Positions 51,092 through 59,126 of a DNA stretch of 64,000 nucleotides are shown piece by piece. The position numbers and the translations under genes were made by a program. The notes beneath the pieces were generated by a model. The model had not been told where the DNA came from. It saw only the letters and a list, made by a program, of their open reading frames with translations, and made no database searches. Position 1 is the first letter of the stretch, and each line of letters starts with the position of its first letter. Location: contig NZ_CP176395.1 of the NCBI RefSeq assembly GCF_046244365.1, forward strand, positions 6,386,001 to 6,450,000, given 5' to 3'. Source of the stretch: Paenibacillus_V sp046244365. Lineage in GTDB: Bacteria; Bacillota; Bacilli; Paenibacillales; NBRC-103111.

Positions 51092-51422
51092 CCGTGCACC
51101 ATCCTTTTCTCATCATGCTCCTCTATGTAAAGCGCTTGCAAAATCACTATACGTTTTTTTCGTGTAGGTGTATTTATTCGGACATGCGAAATCGTTGTAC
51201 ATTTTATGCAATTGCGCGCCGCCTCTCAACGCGCAGAACGGAACAGGCTTTTACTGCGGAAGCTGACGATTCGTCAAAACCGAAGATAACCGACTACCGG
51301 CATCTTTGACTCTGACTGGCGTTTACCGTAGGGGTAGCGCCGGACCTGAGGATATACTTGCTGAACACGCAAAAAAACCGGAGCCTCTAAAGGCTTCCGG
51401 TCCCGTCTTACGCGCGCGGCGA
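51092..51422. other. Promoter region of the SLH gene, with palindrome and AraC terminator
   Basis: No gene is seen. A minus-strand TATAGT at about 51146-51151 is a possible -10 for the SLH gene. TGTAAAGCGCTTGCAA at 51126-51141 contains the palindrome AAGCGCTT and resembles LacI/CcpA-type operators with one extra base in one arm. A terminator for the AraC gene fills 51371-51402. Confidence 0.4.
51371..51402 (-). terminator. Terminator after the AraC gene
   Basis: ACCGGAAGCC pairs with GGCTCCGGT around TTTAGA, followed by TTTTTT on the minus strand, about 20 bp past the AraC stop. Confidence 0.9.
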
Positions 51423-52328
51423 CTATTTCTCGCAGTGCAAACGAATATATTCGGTCGGCGATAAACCGACGGCATTCTTGAACGCTCTGCTGAACGAATG
51501 GATCGACTGGTACCGCATAATCGAGGCGATTTCGGTAATGGTATACTCCCTGGACTGAAAGAGCTCGATCGCCTTTTGCAGTTTTTTCTGGGCATAAAAA
51601 TCCCTTAACGTAATGCCCGTTTCCTCCGTTACGATATGGGACAAATGGGAGTAGCTATAGCCCAGCGCATCCGAAACCTCCGTCAAATCCTTCATTTGCA
51701 GAAGATTGTTGTCGATATAGCTGATCGCGTTATAGACCGCTTCCTGGGAGCCGTCTCTTGCGCGTTGATGGATTCGGTACGCACTTTCCCAATCGGAGAA
51801 AAAATTGCGGTACGTCAGCACAATAATTTGGTCCAAATACGTCTGGCTCATCATTTGCGAATACCGTTCCATCGTCCGGAATTCCTTAAGCGCGTTGATA
51901 AACGGAGACAGCACGTCGAGACGGTCCTTTTTGCGGGGCGTCTCCTTGGCGTCCATCATTTTTTGGATATGGAGAAACGGGCTTTCCCCTCCGGCCGCTT
52001 GCTTGAACTGAAAGCCCAAATAAACGAACCGGAAAGGCTCCTTGTCGTCCGCGCCGCCGGAATGAATTTCGCCGGGCGCATTGACGTATAGATCTCCGGC
52101 CTCCACCTCATACCGGCTACCGTTTGTCGCAAACCAGCCCTTCCCGGAAATGATGTAAGAAATCTCGTAGCATACCTGTTTATGTTCCCGCAAGACGTAT
52201 CCGGTATTGCAGCTCAAATCGCCGATCTGGTAAAGCGAGATCAAGTCGTACGGCTTCGGATCGAGAAAAAATTTTTTCTCGAATTGGAATCGCTTTTTGC
52301 TCGCTTGCAGCAGCTGGGAAGGTTTCAT
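51423..52328 (-). CDS. AraC-family transcriptional regulator with N-terminal cupin
   Basis: 301 aa from the ATG at 52328 (AGGGA 8 nt upstream); the frame can open at 52355 without a good site. The N-terminal sugar-type cupin is visible as VCYEISYIISGKGWFATNGS and EAGDLYVNAPGEIHSGGADD. The C-terminal double helix-turn-helix includes MKDLTEVSDALGYSYSHLSH and TITEIASIMRYQSIHSFSRA, ending in the canonical AFKNAVGLSPTEYIR. It starts 37 bp after the last gene of the eCIS ATPase block with no terminator between, and precedes the SLH glycosidase gene. It may control either; the cupin suggests response to a sugar or similar small ligand. Confidence 0.9.
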   Translation of the reverse strand: MKPSQLLQASKKRFQFEKKFFLDPKPYDLISLYQIGDLSCNTGYVLREHKQVCYEISYIISGKGWFATNGSRYEVEAGDLYVNAPGEIHSGGADDKEPFRFVYLGFQFKQAAGGESPFLHIQKMMDAKETPRKKDRLDVLSPFINALKEFRTMERYSQMMSQTYLDQIIVLTYRNFFSDWESAYRIHQRARDGSQEAVYNAISYIDNNLLQMKDLTEVSDALGYSYSHLSHIVTEETGITLRDFYAQKKLQKAIELFQSREYTITEIASIMRYQSIHSFSRAFKNAVGLSPTEYIRLHCEK

Positions 52329-52364
52329 CGCTTCATTCCCTTCATTTGAGTACATGCCTGAGGC

Positions 52365-53162
52365 CTATAACCGCAGCGTTCCCATATTCAACGTGCTTCC
52401 TTCGTTCATTAGCATCTGCCGGACGTCCGTCCGCTTGCCGTCCTCGATCCGCAGCTCGGCCTCGAACGCTTTCACCCGGCCGGGCGGAAAAACGACCGCA
52501 ATCTCCCCTCGTTCGTCGCTTCGCGTACGGACGACCGGGAGCAGCATGGCGCCGCGCTTATGACCGTGCTTCAGAGGGGAAACAAGCCTGTAACGTCCCG
52601 GCTCTTTCAGCTCGGAAGCGATTTCGCAAAGCTCGCTCTCCTTCGCCGTTCGCCCCTGCAGCGTGAAAGCATCGCCGGATCGAACCGGCGAAGTCAAATT
52701 GGCGACCGCTATTTCGGTCTTCCCCTTAACCGCCTCGTCCTCCGCCACGCGGGCGCGGCAGCAATCCTCCGAAAGCAAGCTCGCCGTAACCCGGGCGCCT
52801 GCAAGCGGCCTGCCGGTCTCATCGCGCAAGCATGCCCGGAACAGGGTGGCTCCCGGCGGAAACGGATAAAGCGGCAGCGGAATAAGGGGCACAGCATGGA
52901 CCTCGCCCACACCTGCGCCGCCGGCCGTCACTTGAAGGCTTTCCGCAAAATAGACGTCCGATTTCACCTCTAGCGTGTAGACGCCTTCTGCGATGTCCGT
53001 AAAAACAAACAATCCGCCTTCCTTGCGAACCGGCTTGCGAAGCGCACCGGCCAGCGCGACCTCCGTCCCGCTTCCAAGCGGGGCGCCGCCCGTAAACGCA
53101 TCGATCAGCCTAATGGCCAGCGAAAAGCTTGAGCGGATTTTGACGACCCGTTGCAGCTCCAT
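52365..53162 (-). CDS. Beta-rich eCIS-associated accessory protein of unknown function
   Basis: 265 aa, no signal peptide. GAGGAGGTGCAAGG precedes the ATG. Residues 15-85 resemble a carboxypeptidase-regulatory-like or transthyretin-like beta sandwich (FSLAIRLIDAFTGGAPLGSG, GGLFVFTDIAEGVYTLEVKS). A second such domain follows at about 100-180 (GATLFRACLRDETGRPLAGA, with DCCRARVAEDE). A third beta stretch near the end contains SDERGEIAVVFPPGRVKAFE. The protein sits 33 bp behind the DUF4255 gene in the ATPase block. A role at the tail end of the particle, as cargo adaptor or fibre, is possible but rests only on context. Confidence 0.7.
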   Translation of the reverse strand: MELQRVVKIRSSFSLAIRLIDAFTGGAPLGSGTEVALAGALRKPVRKEGGLFVFTDIAEGVYTLEVKSDVYFAESLQVTAGGAGVGEVHAVPLIPLPLYPFPPGATLFRACLRDETGRPLAGARVTASLLSEDCCRARVAEDEAVKGKTEIAVANLTSPVRSGDAFTLQGRTAKESELCEIASELKEPGRYRLVSPLKHGHKRGAMLLPVVRTRSDERGEIAVVFPPGRVKAFEAELRIEDGKRTDVRQMLMNEGSTLNMGTLRL

Positions 53163-53195
53163 CCTTGCACCTCCTCAGCCTTGACTTATCATGAC

Positions 53196-53765
53196 TTACC
53201 CTTGAATGCGGATATCCCGCTCGAGCACCGGCTTCGTAGTCTTGATCCGGTTCGAATCGATCGTGACCGGCCCTACCGTATAACTGACGGCCAGCTTGTA
53301 CGGATTGTCGGCGAAATTCCACATCCGGGTGAGCGTTTCCGCCGGAATATTGTCCATGACGATACGTACTTCCTCGTTGTTTTCCGCCAGCGAGCCCTGA
53401 AGAAAAGAGCCTCGCAGGATGGCATTGTCGTAGATGACCTGCATCGCGCGTCCCAAGATGCGATGCTCGTCGAGCGCGCGAACCTGAAGCTCCGCCGTCG
53501 AATGGGGAATGAGCAGATAGCTCAGATCGATCGTCATCGGCGGGAACTGAATCGAATCCTGCCCCCGCTTAATCATGTGGGTTTGCCGGTGATCTCCGTT
53601 TTCCTTGATATTGTATAAGAAAAGAGACAGCGACAAGTCCCCCTTGTCCGCCGGCGAAGCGAGTCCGATCAGCTCCGGCTGCCGGATCGGCTCGGGCGTC
53701 ATCTGTTCGCGCAGCAGCTTCAGCAGCGATGCGCCCACGTCGGCTATTACGGTATAGTCAGCCAT
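53196..53765 (-). CDS. eCIS tube-terminator/cap protein, DUF4255 (Afp16-like)
   Basis: 189 aa. The DUF4255 pattern is clear: MADYTVIADVGASLLKLLRE at the start, SLSLFLYNIKENGDHRQ in the middle, and PPMTIDLSYLLIPHSTAELQ. The C-terminal part has IPAETLTRMWNFADNPYKLA and a final beta segment. Afp16-type proteins end tube and sheath growth at the distal end and fix particle length. The second of two adjacent ATGs is chosen (53765), 6 nt after GGGGG. It directly follows the ATPase gene (12-16 bp), as in Afp and PVC. Confidence 0.92.
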   Translation of the reverse strand: MADYTVIADVGASLLKLLREQMTPEPIRQPELIGLASPADKGDLSLSLFLYNIKENGDHRQTHMIKRGQDSIQFPPMTIDLSYLLIPHSTAELQVRALDEHRILGRAMQVIYDNAILRGSFLQGSLAENNEEVRIVMDNIPAETLTRMWNFADNPYKLAVSYTVGPVTIDSNRIKTTKPVLERDIRIQG

Positions 53766-53780
53766 CATAATCCCCCTTGT

Positions 53781-56066
53781 TTACCCTTCAAGAAGCAAAT
53801 CGTTGTACACACCGAGCTGCTCCTTCAGCACCATCGCCCCGGATTTGGCGATTTCATGGATCGCCGCCTTCAAAATATGCTTCATCCCGATCGGCGTCCG
53901 GTGCTCCGCCGCTAAAAACGCGGCCGATACGACGGTGTTTTTGATATTGCCTCCGGCAATCTGGAACGTTCGACCGAGAAAACGAAAGTCCACGTCGTCC
54001 GCGAGCGGAGCTTCCTTCGGAAACATGGAGCGCCATATTTTTTCGCGGTATTCGGCATCCGGAAACGGATACTTGATCACATAGTTCAGCCGGCGCATGA
54101 ACGCCTCGTCGATGTTCTGCAAATAGTTGGTCGCAAGCACCGAAATGCCCTCGTATTCCTCCATCTTTTGCAGCAAAAAGGCTACTTCCACGTTCGCATA
54201 TTTATCATGCGAGCTTTTGACCTCGGAACGCTTGCCGAATAAGGCGTCCGTTTCGTCGAAGAAGAGGATCGCATTGCTGAGCTGCGCCTCCTGAAACACT
54301 TCCTGCAGGTTTTTTTCCGTCTCGCCTATGTACTTGCTGATGACCTGCGAAAGGTCGATTTTGTAAATGTCCAGCTTAAGCTCGCTTGCAATCACTTCCG
54401 CGGACATCGTTTTCCCCGTGCCGGGCGGACCGGCGAACAGCATGCTTAGCCCTTTGCCGTACGACAGCTTTCGGTCGAAGCCCCATTCTCCGTACACGAC
54501 GTGCCTGTATTTCATCTGGTTGCAGGCATTGCGAAGCTGTTCCTTCTGCTCGGGCGGCAAAATGACGTCATCCCACGCGTATCGCGGCGTCAGACGCACA
54601 GCCTTCTTCTCGAGCTTGTGCTGAACCTGCAAATAACAGGCGCGGTACAGCTCGTCCTCGCCGATCTCCGCACCCGGCCCTTTGTTCCACTCGGATAAAT
54701 CCCGGGCAGTTTCGAGGGCGGATCGAATGCTGCCGGGCGTAAGCCGGAATTTCCCGGACACGACGCCCCAGTCCACCTCGGACGCGGCCGGGTACGCGGC
54801 GCCGAACGTTTCCCATAGCGACTTGCGCGAGAGCGCATCCGGAATGGCGAACGGCACTTCGATAAAGGCTCCTTTCCCGGTGAACGCCGCAGGCCGCCAA
54901 GCTTTTTCCGAGAGGAGAAAAACAACCCCGTGAAAGCTCCCCATCCCGCTTGCCAGATCGTCCAGCCTCGACCACGAGCCGCGTACGAACGAAGCTTCCT
55001 GCTCCTCTGCCGTATGCTCTTCCGGCATTAGCGCGTGAACGTTCGTGAACGCAATGACCGCCTGAAGCAAAATCGCTTCGCGGAACACAAGGTCGAGCCA
55101 TTCGTGAAACGGCTTGCTTTTCGCCGCTTCGTCCGCCAGCTTCTTGAGATCGATTAGCAAGAGCGGCTGCTCGTAACGATTGCAAAAATGTTTGACCTGC
55201 AGCTTTTTGCCCGCTCCGGCCGGTCCATGCAGAAGAAAAACGGTGTCACGCTCGTCCGCGCTCCGGCGCGCCCCCGCCATGAAGCCGACCAAGCGCTCTT
55301 GTATGCCGGCATCCAGCAGCAGCTCCGGCACCGGCTGGGACGGGTAGTGCATGTTCGCGAACGAAGCCATCGTTTCGTCCAAGCTTCCCTGCTGCGTCAG
55401 AAACCGGACGATCCGCTCCTCCAACTGCAGAGGTCTTGTCAGCGCCGGTCTCGATTCCGTTTCGGCAGCCGTTCTGAACAGGTACCTCATGAGCGGACGC
55501 TTCGGCGAAAACAGGCTGCGCGCGTCAAGCTTCTGCTCCTCCGTAAAGCCGAGCAGTTTGAAGACGAGGTCAATCGTCGGAAACTTGCTCGTCACGTCAT
55601 CCTGCAAAAAGCCGTACAGCTTCTCGTATTTACGGTCCAGCTCCACGGCCAGGCTAAATACGATCGCCTGCACCTCCAGCCGGGACAAGTCGAATACTTC
55701 CGCCAGAAACGGCAGCGGCAAATAGATGCCTTCCCTCGCGCTTATCCCGATCCGCCGGTCGATTCGGTCGTCCAGCGAAGCAAGACGCCGTTCCCAAACG
55801 CCGTCGGTTCGGTCCGGCAAGGCTTGTTCCCTATGCTTTCGATCCGCCTGCAGCAGTCCGGCGACTTCCTCCTCGGTAATGACGAGTCCGCGAAAAGGAT
55901 CCATCGCCCGGTCTTCTCCCCGTTCGCCATTCCGCTCCCAAGCCTGCCGTATGTATAGATCGATCCGCTCCAGCTCGTCCGCCGTGTGCTCCCATCCGCT
56001 TGCGTAGCCCGGACTATCTTGTAACCCTGCCGCTTTCGTTAGGGGATCGGTCAGTTGTTTTGCCAT
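53781..56066 (-). CDS. eCIS-associated AAA+ ATPase (Afp15-like)
   Basis: 761 aa with two P-loop regions. The first (LLHGPAGAGKKLQVKHF, residues about 285-300) has Lys-Lys in place of the usual G-K-(S/T), so it is probably degenerate. The second is complete: Walker A AGPPGTGKTMSAEVIASEL, Walker B AILFFDETDALFGKRSE, and a sensor region VLATNYLQNIDEAFMRRLNY with the two arginines expected for an Arg finger. The N-terminal winged-helix-like region carries SLDDRIDRRIGISAREGIYL. Afp15-type ATPases are needed for assembly or loading and are cytoplasmic. It leads the 53-56 kb block; its promoter lies in the 313 bp behind Spo0M. Confidence 0.93.
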   Translation of the reverse strand: MAKQLTDPLTKAAGLQDSPGYASGWEHTADELERIDLYIRQAWERNGERGEDRAMDPFRGLVITEEEVAGLLQADRKHREQALPDRTDGVWERRLASLDDRIDRRIGISAREGIYLPLPFLAEVFDLSRLEVQAIVFSLAVELDRKYEKLYGFLQDDVTSKFPTIDLVFKLLGFTEEQKLDARSLFSPKRPLMRYLFRTAAETESRPALTRPLQLEERIVRFLTQQGSLDETMASFANMHYPSQPVPELLLDAGIQERLVGFMAGARRSADERDTVFLLHGPAGAGKKLQVKHFCNRYEQPLLLIDLKKLADEAAKSKPFHEWLDLVFREAILLQAVIAFTNVHALMPEEHTAEEQEASFVRGSWSRLDDLASGMGSFHGVVFLLSEKAWRPAAFTGKGAFIEVPFAIPDALSRKSLWETFGAAYPAASEVDWGVVSGKFRLTPGSIRSALETARDLSEWNKGPGAEIGEDELYRACYLQVQHKLEKKAVRLTPRYAWDDVILPPEQKEQLRNACNQMKYRHVVYGEWGFDRKLSYGKGLSMLFAGPPGTGKTMSAEVIASELKLDIYKIDLSQVISKYIGETEKNLQEVFQEAQLSNAILFFDETDALFGKRSEVKSSHDKYANVEVAFLLQKMEEYEGISVLATNYLQNIDEAFMRRLNYVIKYPFPDAEYREKIWRSMFPKEAPLADDVDFRFLGRTFQIAGGNIKNTVVSAAFLAAEHRTPIGMKHILKAAIHEIAKSGAMVLKEQLGVYNDLLLEG

Positions 56067-56379
56067 ATCATCCCGCCTACATCATGACGATTTTCGTTAA
56101 ACGCGCGCTCCATCCGATACGCGGAAGCTTCTCCGATATCCCATTCTCGAATGATGAACGCCTAAGCGCTTAGCTCGTTAAAGCCCCTCTTTGAAAAGCG
56201 CTTCTGTCCCTTCAAAAAAAGCCCAGACCTAGTCCGGACTTTTTGTAAATACTGCTATATATTAGTAATCGTAGCGCCCTGCTCTGCCCGCGTCAAGCGT
56301 TTTTGAAGGCTGCCGCGGGCTTTTAACCGATTAACGAGCGAACGCGCGCGCTCACTCCCTGATTGCAATGCCGCGAAGT
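56067..56379. other. Intergenic region between Spo0M and the ATPase gene
   Basis: No gene is seen. It holds the Spo0M terminator (56214-56245) and, downstream of it, about 150 bp for the ATPase block promoter. No confident -35/-10 pair was found. Confidence 0.5.
56214..56245. terminator. Terminator after spo0M, U-rich on both strands
   Basis: On the minus strand AGTCCGGAC pairs with GTCTGGGCT (two wobble pairs) and TTTTTTT follows. The plus strand also ends in TTTTT. Confidence 0.8.
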
Positions 56380-57147
56380 CTACAAATTCTCTTCGATGGC
56401 TTCGACAATCCATCGGTAAAGCGCATCCGAATCCGCGATGTCATCCTTCGTAACCGTAACCTTGATATGACGCTCGTTCATATCGAACGCTTCCTCCAGC
56501 AGTCCGCCAAACCCTTTTGCCCTGCGGTCGATTTCGAGATAAAACTCGACGTGATCGCCGTGGCACACGTAGAAAACCTCCAGCTCCTCCAGCCTGGAGC
56601 GGCGCTGCGGCTTCAGCTCGAACTCCTGAAGAAACGGAAAATCCAAGCGGAGATGCGGAACATGCAGCAGCGAAACTTCATACATGCGCAAGCCGTAACG
56701 CTCCATCACGTCAAAGAAGGCGCCGACGATCGGATGAGCCATAACTTGCACGTAATCGCGGTCGGTTTTGTCCATCGCCATTTCGATATCCAGCTGAGTG
56801 TCCACCCAAACCTTCGTTTTGCCGAGCGTGATCGGGGTAGAATTCGGCAGGGGAAACGAAAATGAAAATTCCCGTTCGTCGCCGGGCTGCAGCGAAAAGC
56901 GCTCGTTCAGCCTGTAGCGGTAAATTTGATCGCGTTCCTCAACGACATGACCGTCGCGTTCCCTGAAATAGTTGGCGTACAAGCACAAATCGATATGGTT
57001 TACTTCCTGCGCGACGTTCCCGGCGCGAATGCTCACCCGTCCGTACAGCTCATCGCCAACCCTTACGCCGCTAGCGTTCTCGATGACCGTATCCACCTTA
57101 GCCGCGCCGATTCCTACGCTTGCCATCATCTTTTTGAAGAAAGACAT
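56380..57147 (-). CDS. spo0M: Spo0M-family protein
   Basis: 255 aa starting at ATG 57147 (AGGAGCGGTGGGAAA upstream). The family start FFKKMMASVGIGAAKVDTVI is intact, with the first beta strand segment GDELYGRVSIRAGNVAQEVN. The double beta-sandwich arrestin-like fold continues with FSFPLPNSTPITLGKTKVWV, QLDIEMAMDKTDRDYVQV and ERYGLRMYEVSLLHVPHL. In Bacillus subtilis, Spo0M acts in sporulation and cell-cycle or cytoskeletal control. Here it lies between the DUF4157 protein and the eCIS ATPase but has its own terminators on both sides, so the link to the eCIS may be positional only. Confidence 0.92.
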   Translation of the reverse strand: MSFFKKMMASVGIGAAKVDTVIENASGVRVGDELYGRVSIRAGNVAQEVNHIDLCLYANYFRERDGHVVEERDQIYRYRLNERFSLQPGDEREFSFSFPLPNSTPITLGKTKVWVDTQLDIEMAMDKTDRDYVQVMAHPIVGAFFDVMERYGLRMYEVSLLHVPHLRLDFPFLQEFELKPQRRSRLEELEVFYVCHGDHVEFYLEIDRRAKGFGGLLEEAFDMNERHIKVTVTKDDIADSDALYRWIVEAIEENL

Positions 57148-57183
57148 TTTCCCACCGCTCCTGTCCGCATAATCGGGCACAAC

Positions 57184-57222
57184 AAAAAAGCATCTCCCGC
57201 TTACTTCCTACGGAAAGATGCT
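57184..57222 (-). terminator. Terminator after the DUF4157 gene
   Basis: AGCATCT pairs with AGATGCT and TTTTTTG follows on the minus strand, 10 bp past the stop. Confidence 0.85.
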
Positions 57223-57231
57223 ATCGGCGTT

Positions 57232-58380
57232 TCAACTTTTCATACGGGAAAACGATTTGCGCTGCACGGATTCGCCGTCGCTTTTCTTACCCTGCAGCAG
57301 CGACGCCGCATGAGCTTGATGAGAGGCGTCCGGTTTGCGCTGCACGCCCGCTGCGGACGGCGCCATCGCAAAAGACGCGGCCTTCCTGCCCATGTCGTCG
57401 GCCTCCTGCTCCAAGCCGCGGTCGTCATTTACCGGCACGCCGCTGACCTGCGTCGTCGGCTTCACCCTGCCTTGCCGCTGCTGCACGACATGCGCCAGCT
57501 CGTGGCCGAGCAACTCTTGTCCCGGCTGGGAGAACGGGTCGTATTTGCCGGGGGCAAAGTGAACATTGCTGCCGCGGGTGTAAGCGAGGGCTCCGATGTT
57601 GGAGGCTTCGCTGCCCTCATGAATACGAACGTCCGAGAAGTCCGCCCCCATCGCGGATTCCATTTTCGTGCGGATCTGCTCGGGCATTCCCCCGTTCGGT
57701 TCTTTACGCTGAACCGCCCCGTCGCGCTTCATCTGGAGCTCCTCTTCCTCGCCTTCAGCGCCCTCGAGATCCATGCGCTGAACCGCTCCGTCCCGCTTCA
57801 TCTGGAGTTCCTCTTCCTCACCCTCAGCGCCCTCGATATCCATGCGCTGAACCGCTCCGTCACGTTTCATCTGGAGCTCCTCTTCCTCGCCCTCGGCGCC
57901 CTCGATATCCATGCGCTGAACCGCTCCGTCGCGCTTCATCTGGAGCTCCTCTTCCTCGCCCTCCGCGCCTTCGAGCTCCATACGTTGAACCGCTCCGTCC
58001 CGCTTCATCTGGAGCTCCTCTTCCTCGCCCTCGGCACCCTCGATATCCATACGCTGAACCGCTCCGTCGCGCTTCATCTGGAGCTCCTCTTCCTCGCCCT
58101 CGGTGCCCTCGAGATCCATGCGCTGAACCGCACCGTCGCGCTTCATCTGGAGCTCCTCTTCCTCGCCCTCGGCGCCCTCGAGATCCATGCGCTGAACCGC
58201 TTGTCCATGGAGCGTGCCGGCCAGCATCCGCTGTACCGCGCGATTGCCCGCGGTCTGCTGCAGCTGCATGAATGAAGCGTGGGGGCCGGCTGCACTCGTC
58301 CTCCCCTCCCCTGCGCTTCGTCCGCTTACCGCCGGCAAACTGCGATGAGCTCGAGCTATTTTACGATCGTATTGGTGCAC
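57232..58380 (-). CDS. DUF4157 protein with acidic tandem repeats, candidate eCIS cargo
   Basis: 382 aa from GTG 58380, chosen for CTGGAGG 8 nt before it; the frame runs to 58542 without a site. The N terminus has the family pattern LQLQQTAGNRAVQRMLAG-type (QLQQTAGNRAVQRM). Residues about 60-230 are seven 23-aa repeats (MDLEGAEGEEEELQMKRDG unit, ending in AVQR). Residues about 230-300 are the DUF4157 core with a zincin-like motif: DFSDVRIHEGSEASNIGALA, NVHFAPGKYDPFSQPGQELL, GHELAHVVQQRQG. The tail of about 80 residues carries no recognised toxin domain. DUF4157 is a frequent N-terminal module of eCIS effectors. This one may be a stand-alone cargo or a processing factor. Confidence 0.85.
   Translation of the reverse strand: MHQYDRKIARAHRSLPAVSGRSAGEGRTSAAGPHASFMQLQQTAGNRAVQRMLAGTLHGQAVQRMDLEGAEGEEEELQMKRDGAVQRMDLEGTEGEEEELQMKRDGAVQRMDIEGAEGEEEELQMKRDGAVQRMELEGAEGEEEELQMKRDGAVQRMDIEGAEGEEEELQMKRDGAVQRMDIEGAEGEEEELQMKRDGAVQRMDLEGAEGEEEELQMKRDGAVQRKEPNGGMPEQIRTKMESAMGADFSDVRIHEGSEASNIGALAYTRGSNVHFAPGKYDPFSQPGQELLGHELAHVVQQRQGRVKPTTQVSGVPVNDDRGLEQEADDMGRKAASFAMAPSAAGVQRKPDASHQAHAASLLQGKKSDGESVQRKSFSRMKS
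57716..58200. repeat. 69-nt tandem repeats of the DUF4157 gene
   Basis: Seven copies of a 69-nt unit (23 codons) with near identical CTTCATCTGGAGCTCCTCTT blocks. Substitutions are mostly synonymous, or D/E and I/L at positions 2-3 of the unit, which suggests recent expansion under protein-level constraint. Confidence 0.92.
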
Positions 58381-58508
58381 GGATCCATCCTCCAGTGAGC
58401 GGTCACAGCCGTTGCGGTTTCCGGCACGGTAAATCCACATACATGGGTTTACGGAGCATTTGCCGCTATCATCATCCAATTCTTTCCGCCGCGTCGATTT
58501 TCTTTCAT

Positions 58509-58537
58509 CGTAGCCCGTACGAGGATTCGCGTCAAGA
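58509..58537 (-). promoter_or_regulatory. SigA-type promoter of the DUF4157 gene
   Basis: On the minus strand TTGACG (58537-58532) and TACGAT (58514-58509) are separated by 17 nt. The predicted start is near 58502, giving a leader of about 120 nt to the GTG at 58380. Confidence 0.6.
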
Positions 58538-58559
58538 GTCAACTCGGCCGTCCGTAAAG

Positions 58560-59051
58560 TTTATCCTATAGATGAAGGTATGATCATCGATCGGCGATTC
58601 GGCTCAACCGTCACTTTTGCCGGAAAAACTCCAGTTACTCTCCCATATAAAAAAGACCGGCAGCAAATAAATGGATTTCCTCCAGTTATTATGGCGTTAT
58701 CTTCCTGATTGGCTGTACTTTGATTAAAAGAACTGCAGCTTTTCCAGTAAAGTGGAACAATTAGTGGGGCGGGAGCATTTTTTAATGGAGCTTTTCCATT
58801 TAGCGGCGCTTCACTTCTATTTTGCCGTCGATTTGGACCGCCTTCATCCGCTTGCGCGCATTGAAATCCTCCACGCACAGCCCGGGAAATTCCCCGACTT
58901 TCCGCTGCATATCCTGAATTACGATCGTGAGCAGACGGTTGAAAAAAATATGGAAATGCAAGCCTTCCGCCCAATCTCAAACAACTCCCGCGATTTTGTG
59001 TCAATATACGTAACACAAAACACAAAAACTTCGTTACATTTATCATCCCTA
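58560..59051. other. Intergenic stretch with a possible small ORF or gene remnant
   Basis: No complete gene is recognised. On the minus strand 58961-58800 encodes 53 codons from a TTG (LHFHIFFNRLLTIVIQDMQR, then KVGEFPGLCVEDFNARKRMK) ending at TAA. The composition looks protein-like but there is no good start site, so it may be the 3' remnant of a lost gene. The rest is non-coding. Confidence 0.35.
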
Positions 59052-59080
59052 TCGACAATTCGACGTTATTATGTTATATT
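59052..59080 (+). promoter_or_regulatory. SigA-type promoter of the ANTAR gene
   Basis: TCGACA (59052-59057), a 17-nt spacer and TATATT (59075-59080), with an extended TG one base before the -10. The predicted start is near 59087, about 40 nt ahead of the ATG at 59127. Confidence 0.7.
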
Positions 59081-59126
59081 TCATTACATATACATGACGG
59101 TGTCAGAACATGACGGAGGAAAACGT

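Noticed and set aside
51126..51141. Catabolite response element (cre) upstream of the SLH gene
   Set aside because: The palindrome AAGCGCTT is present but the outer TG and CA are offset by one base from the consensus; kept only as an operator-like site.
58752..59126. N-terminal extension of the ANTAR protein to 308 aa
   Set aside because: It would cross a strong promoter (59052-59080) and encode poor sequence; the ATG at 59127 has a proper ribosome site.
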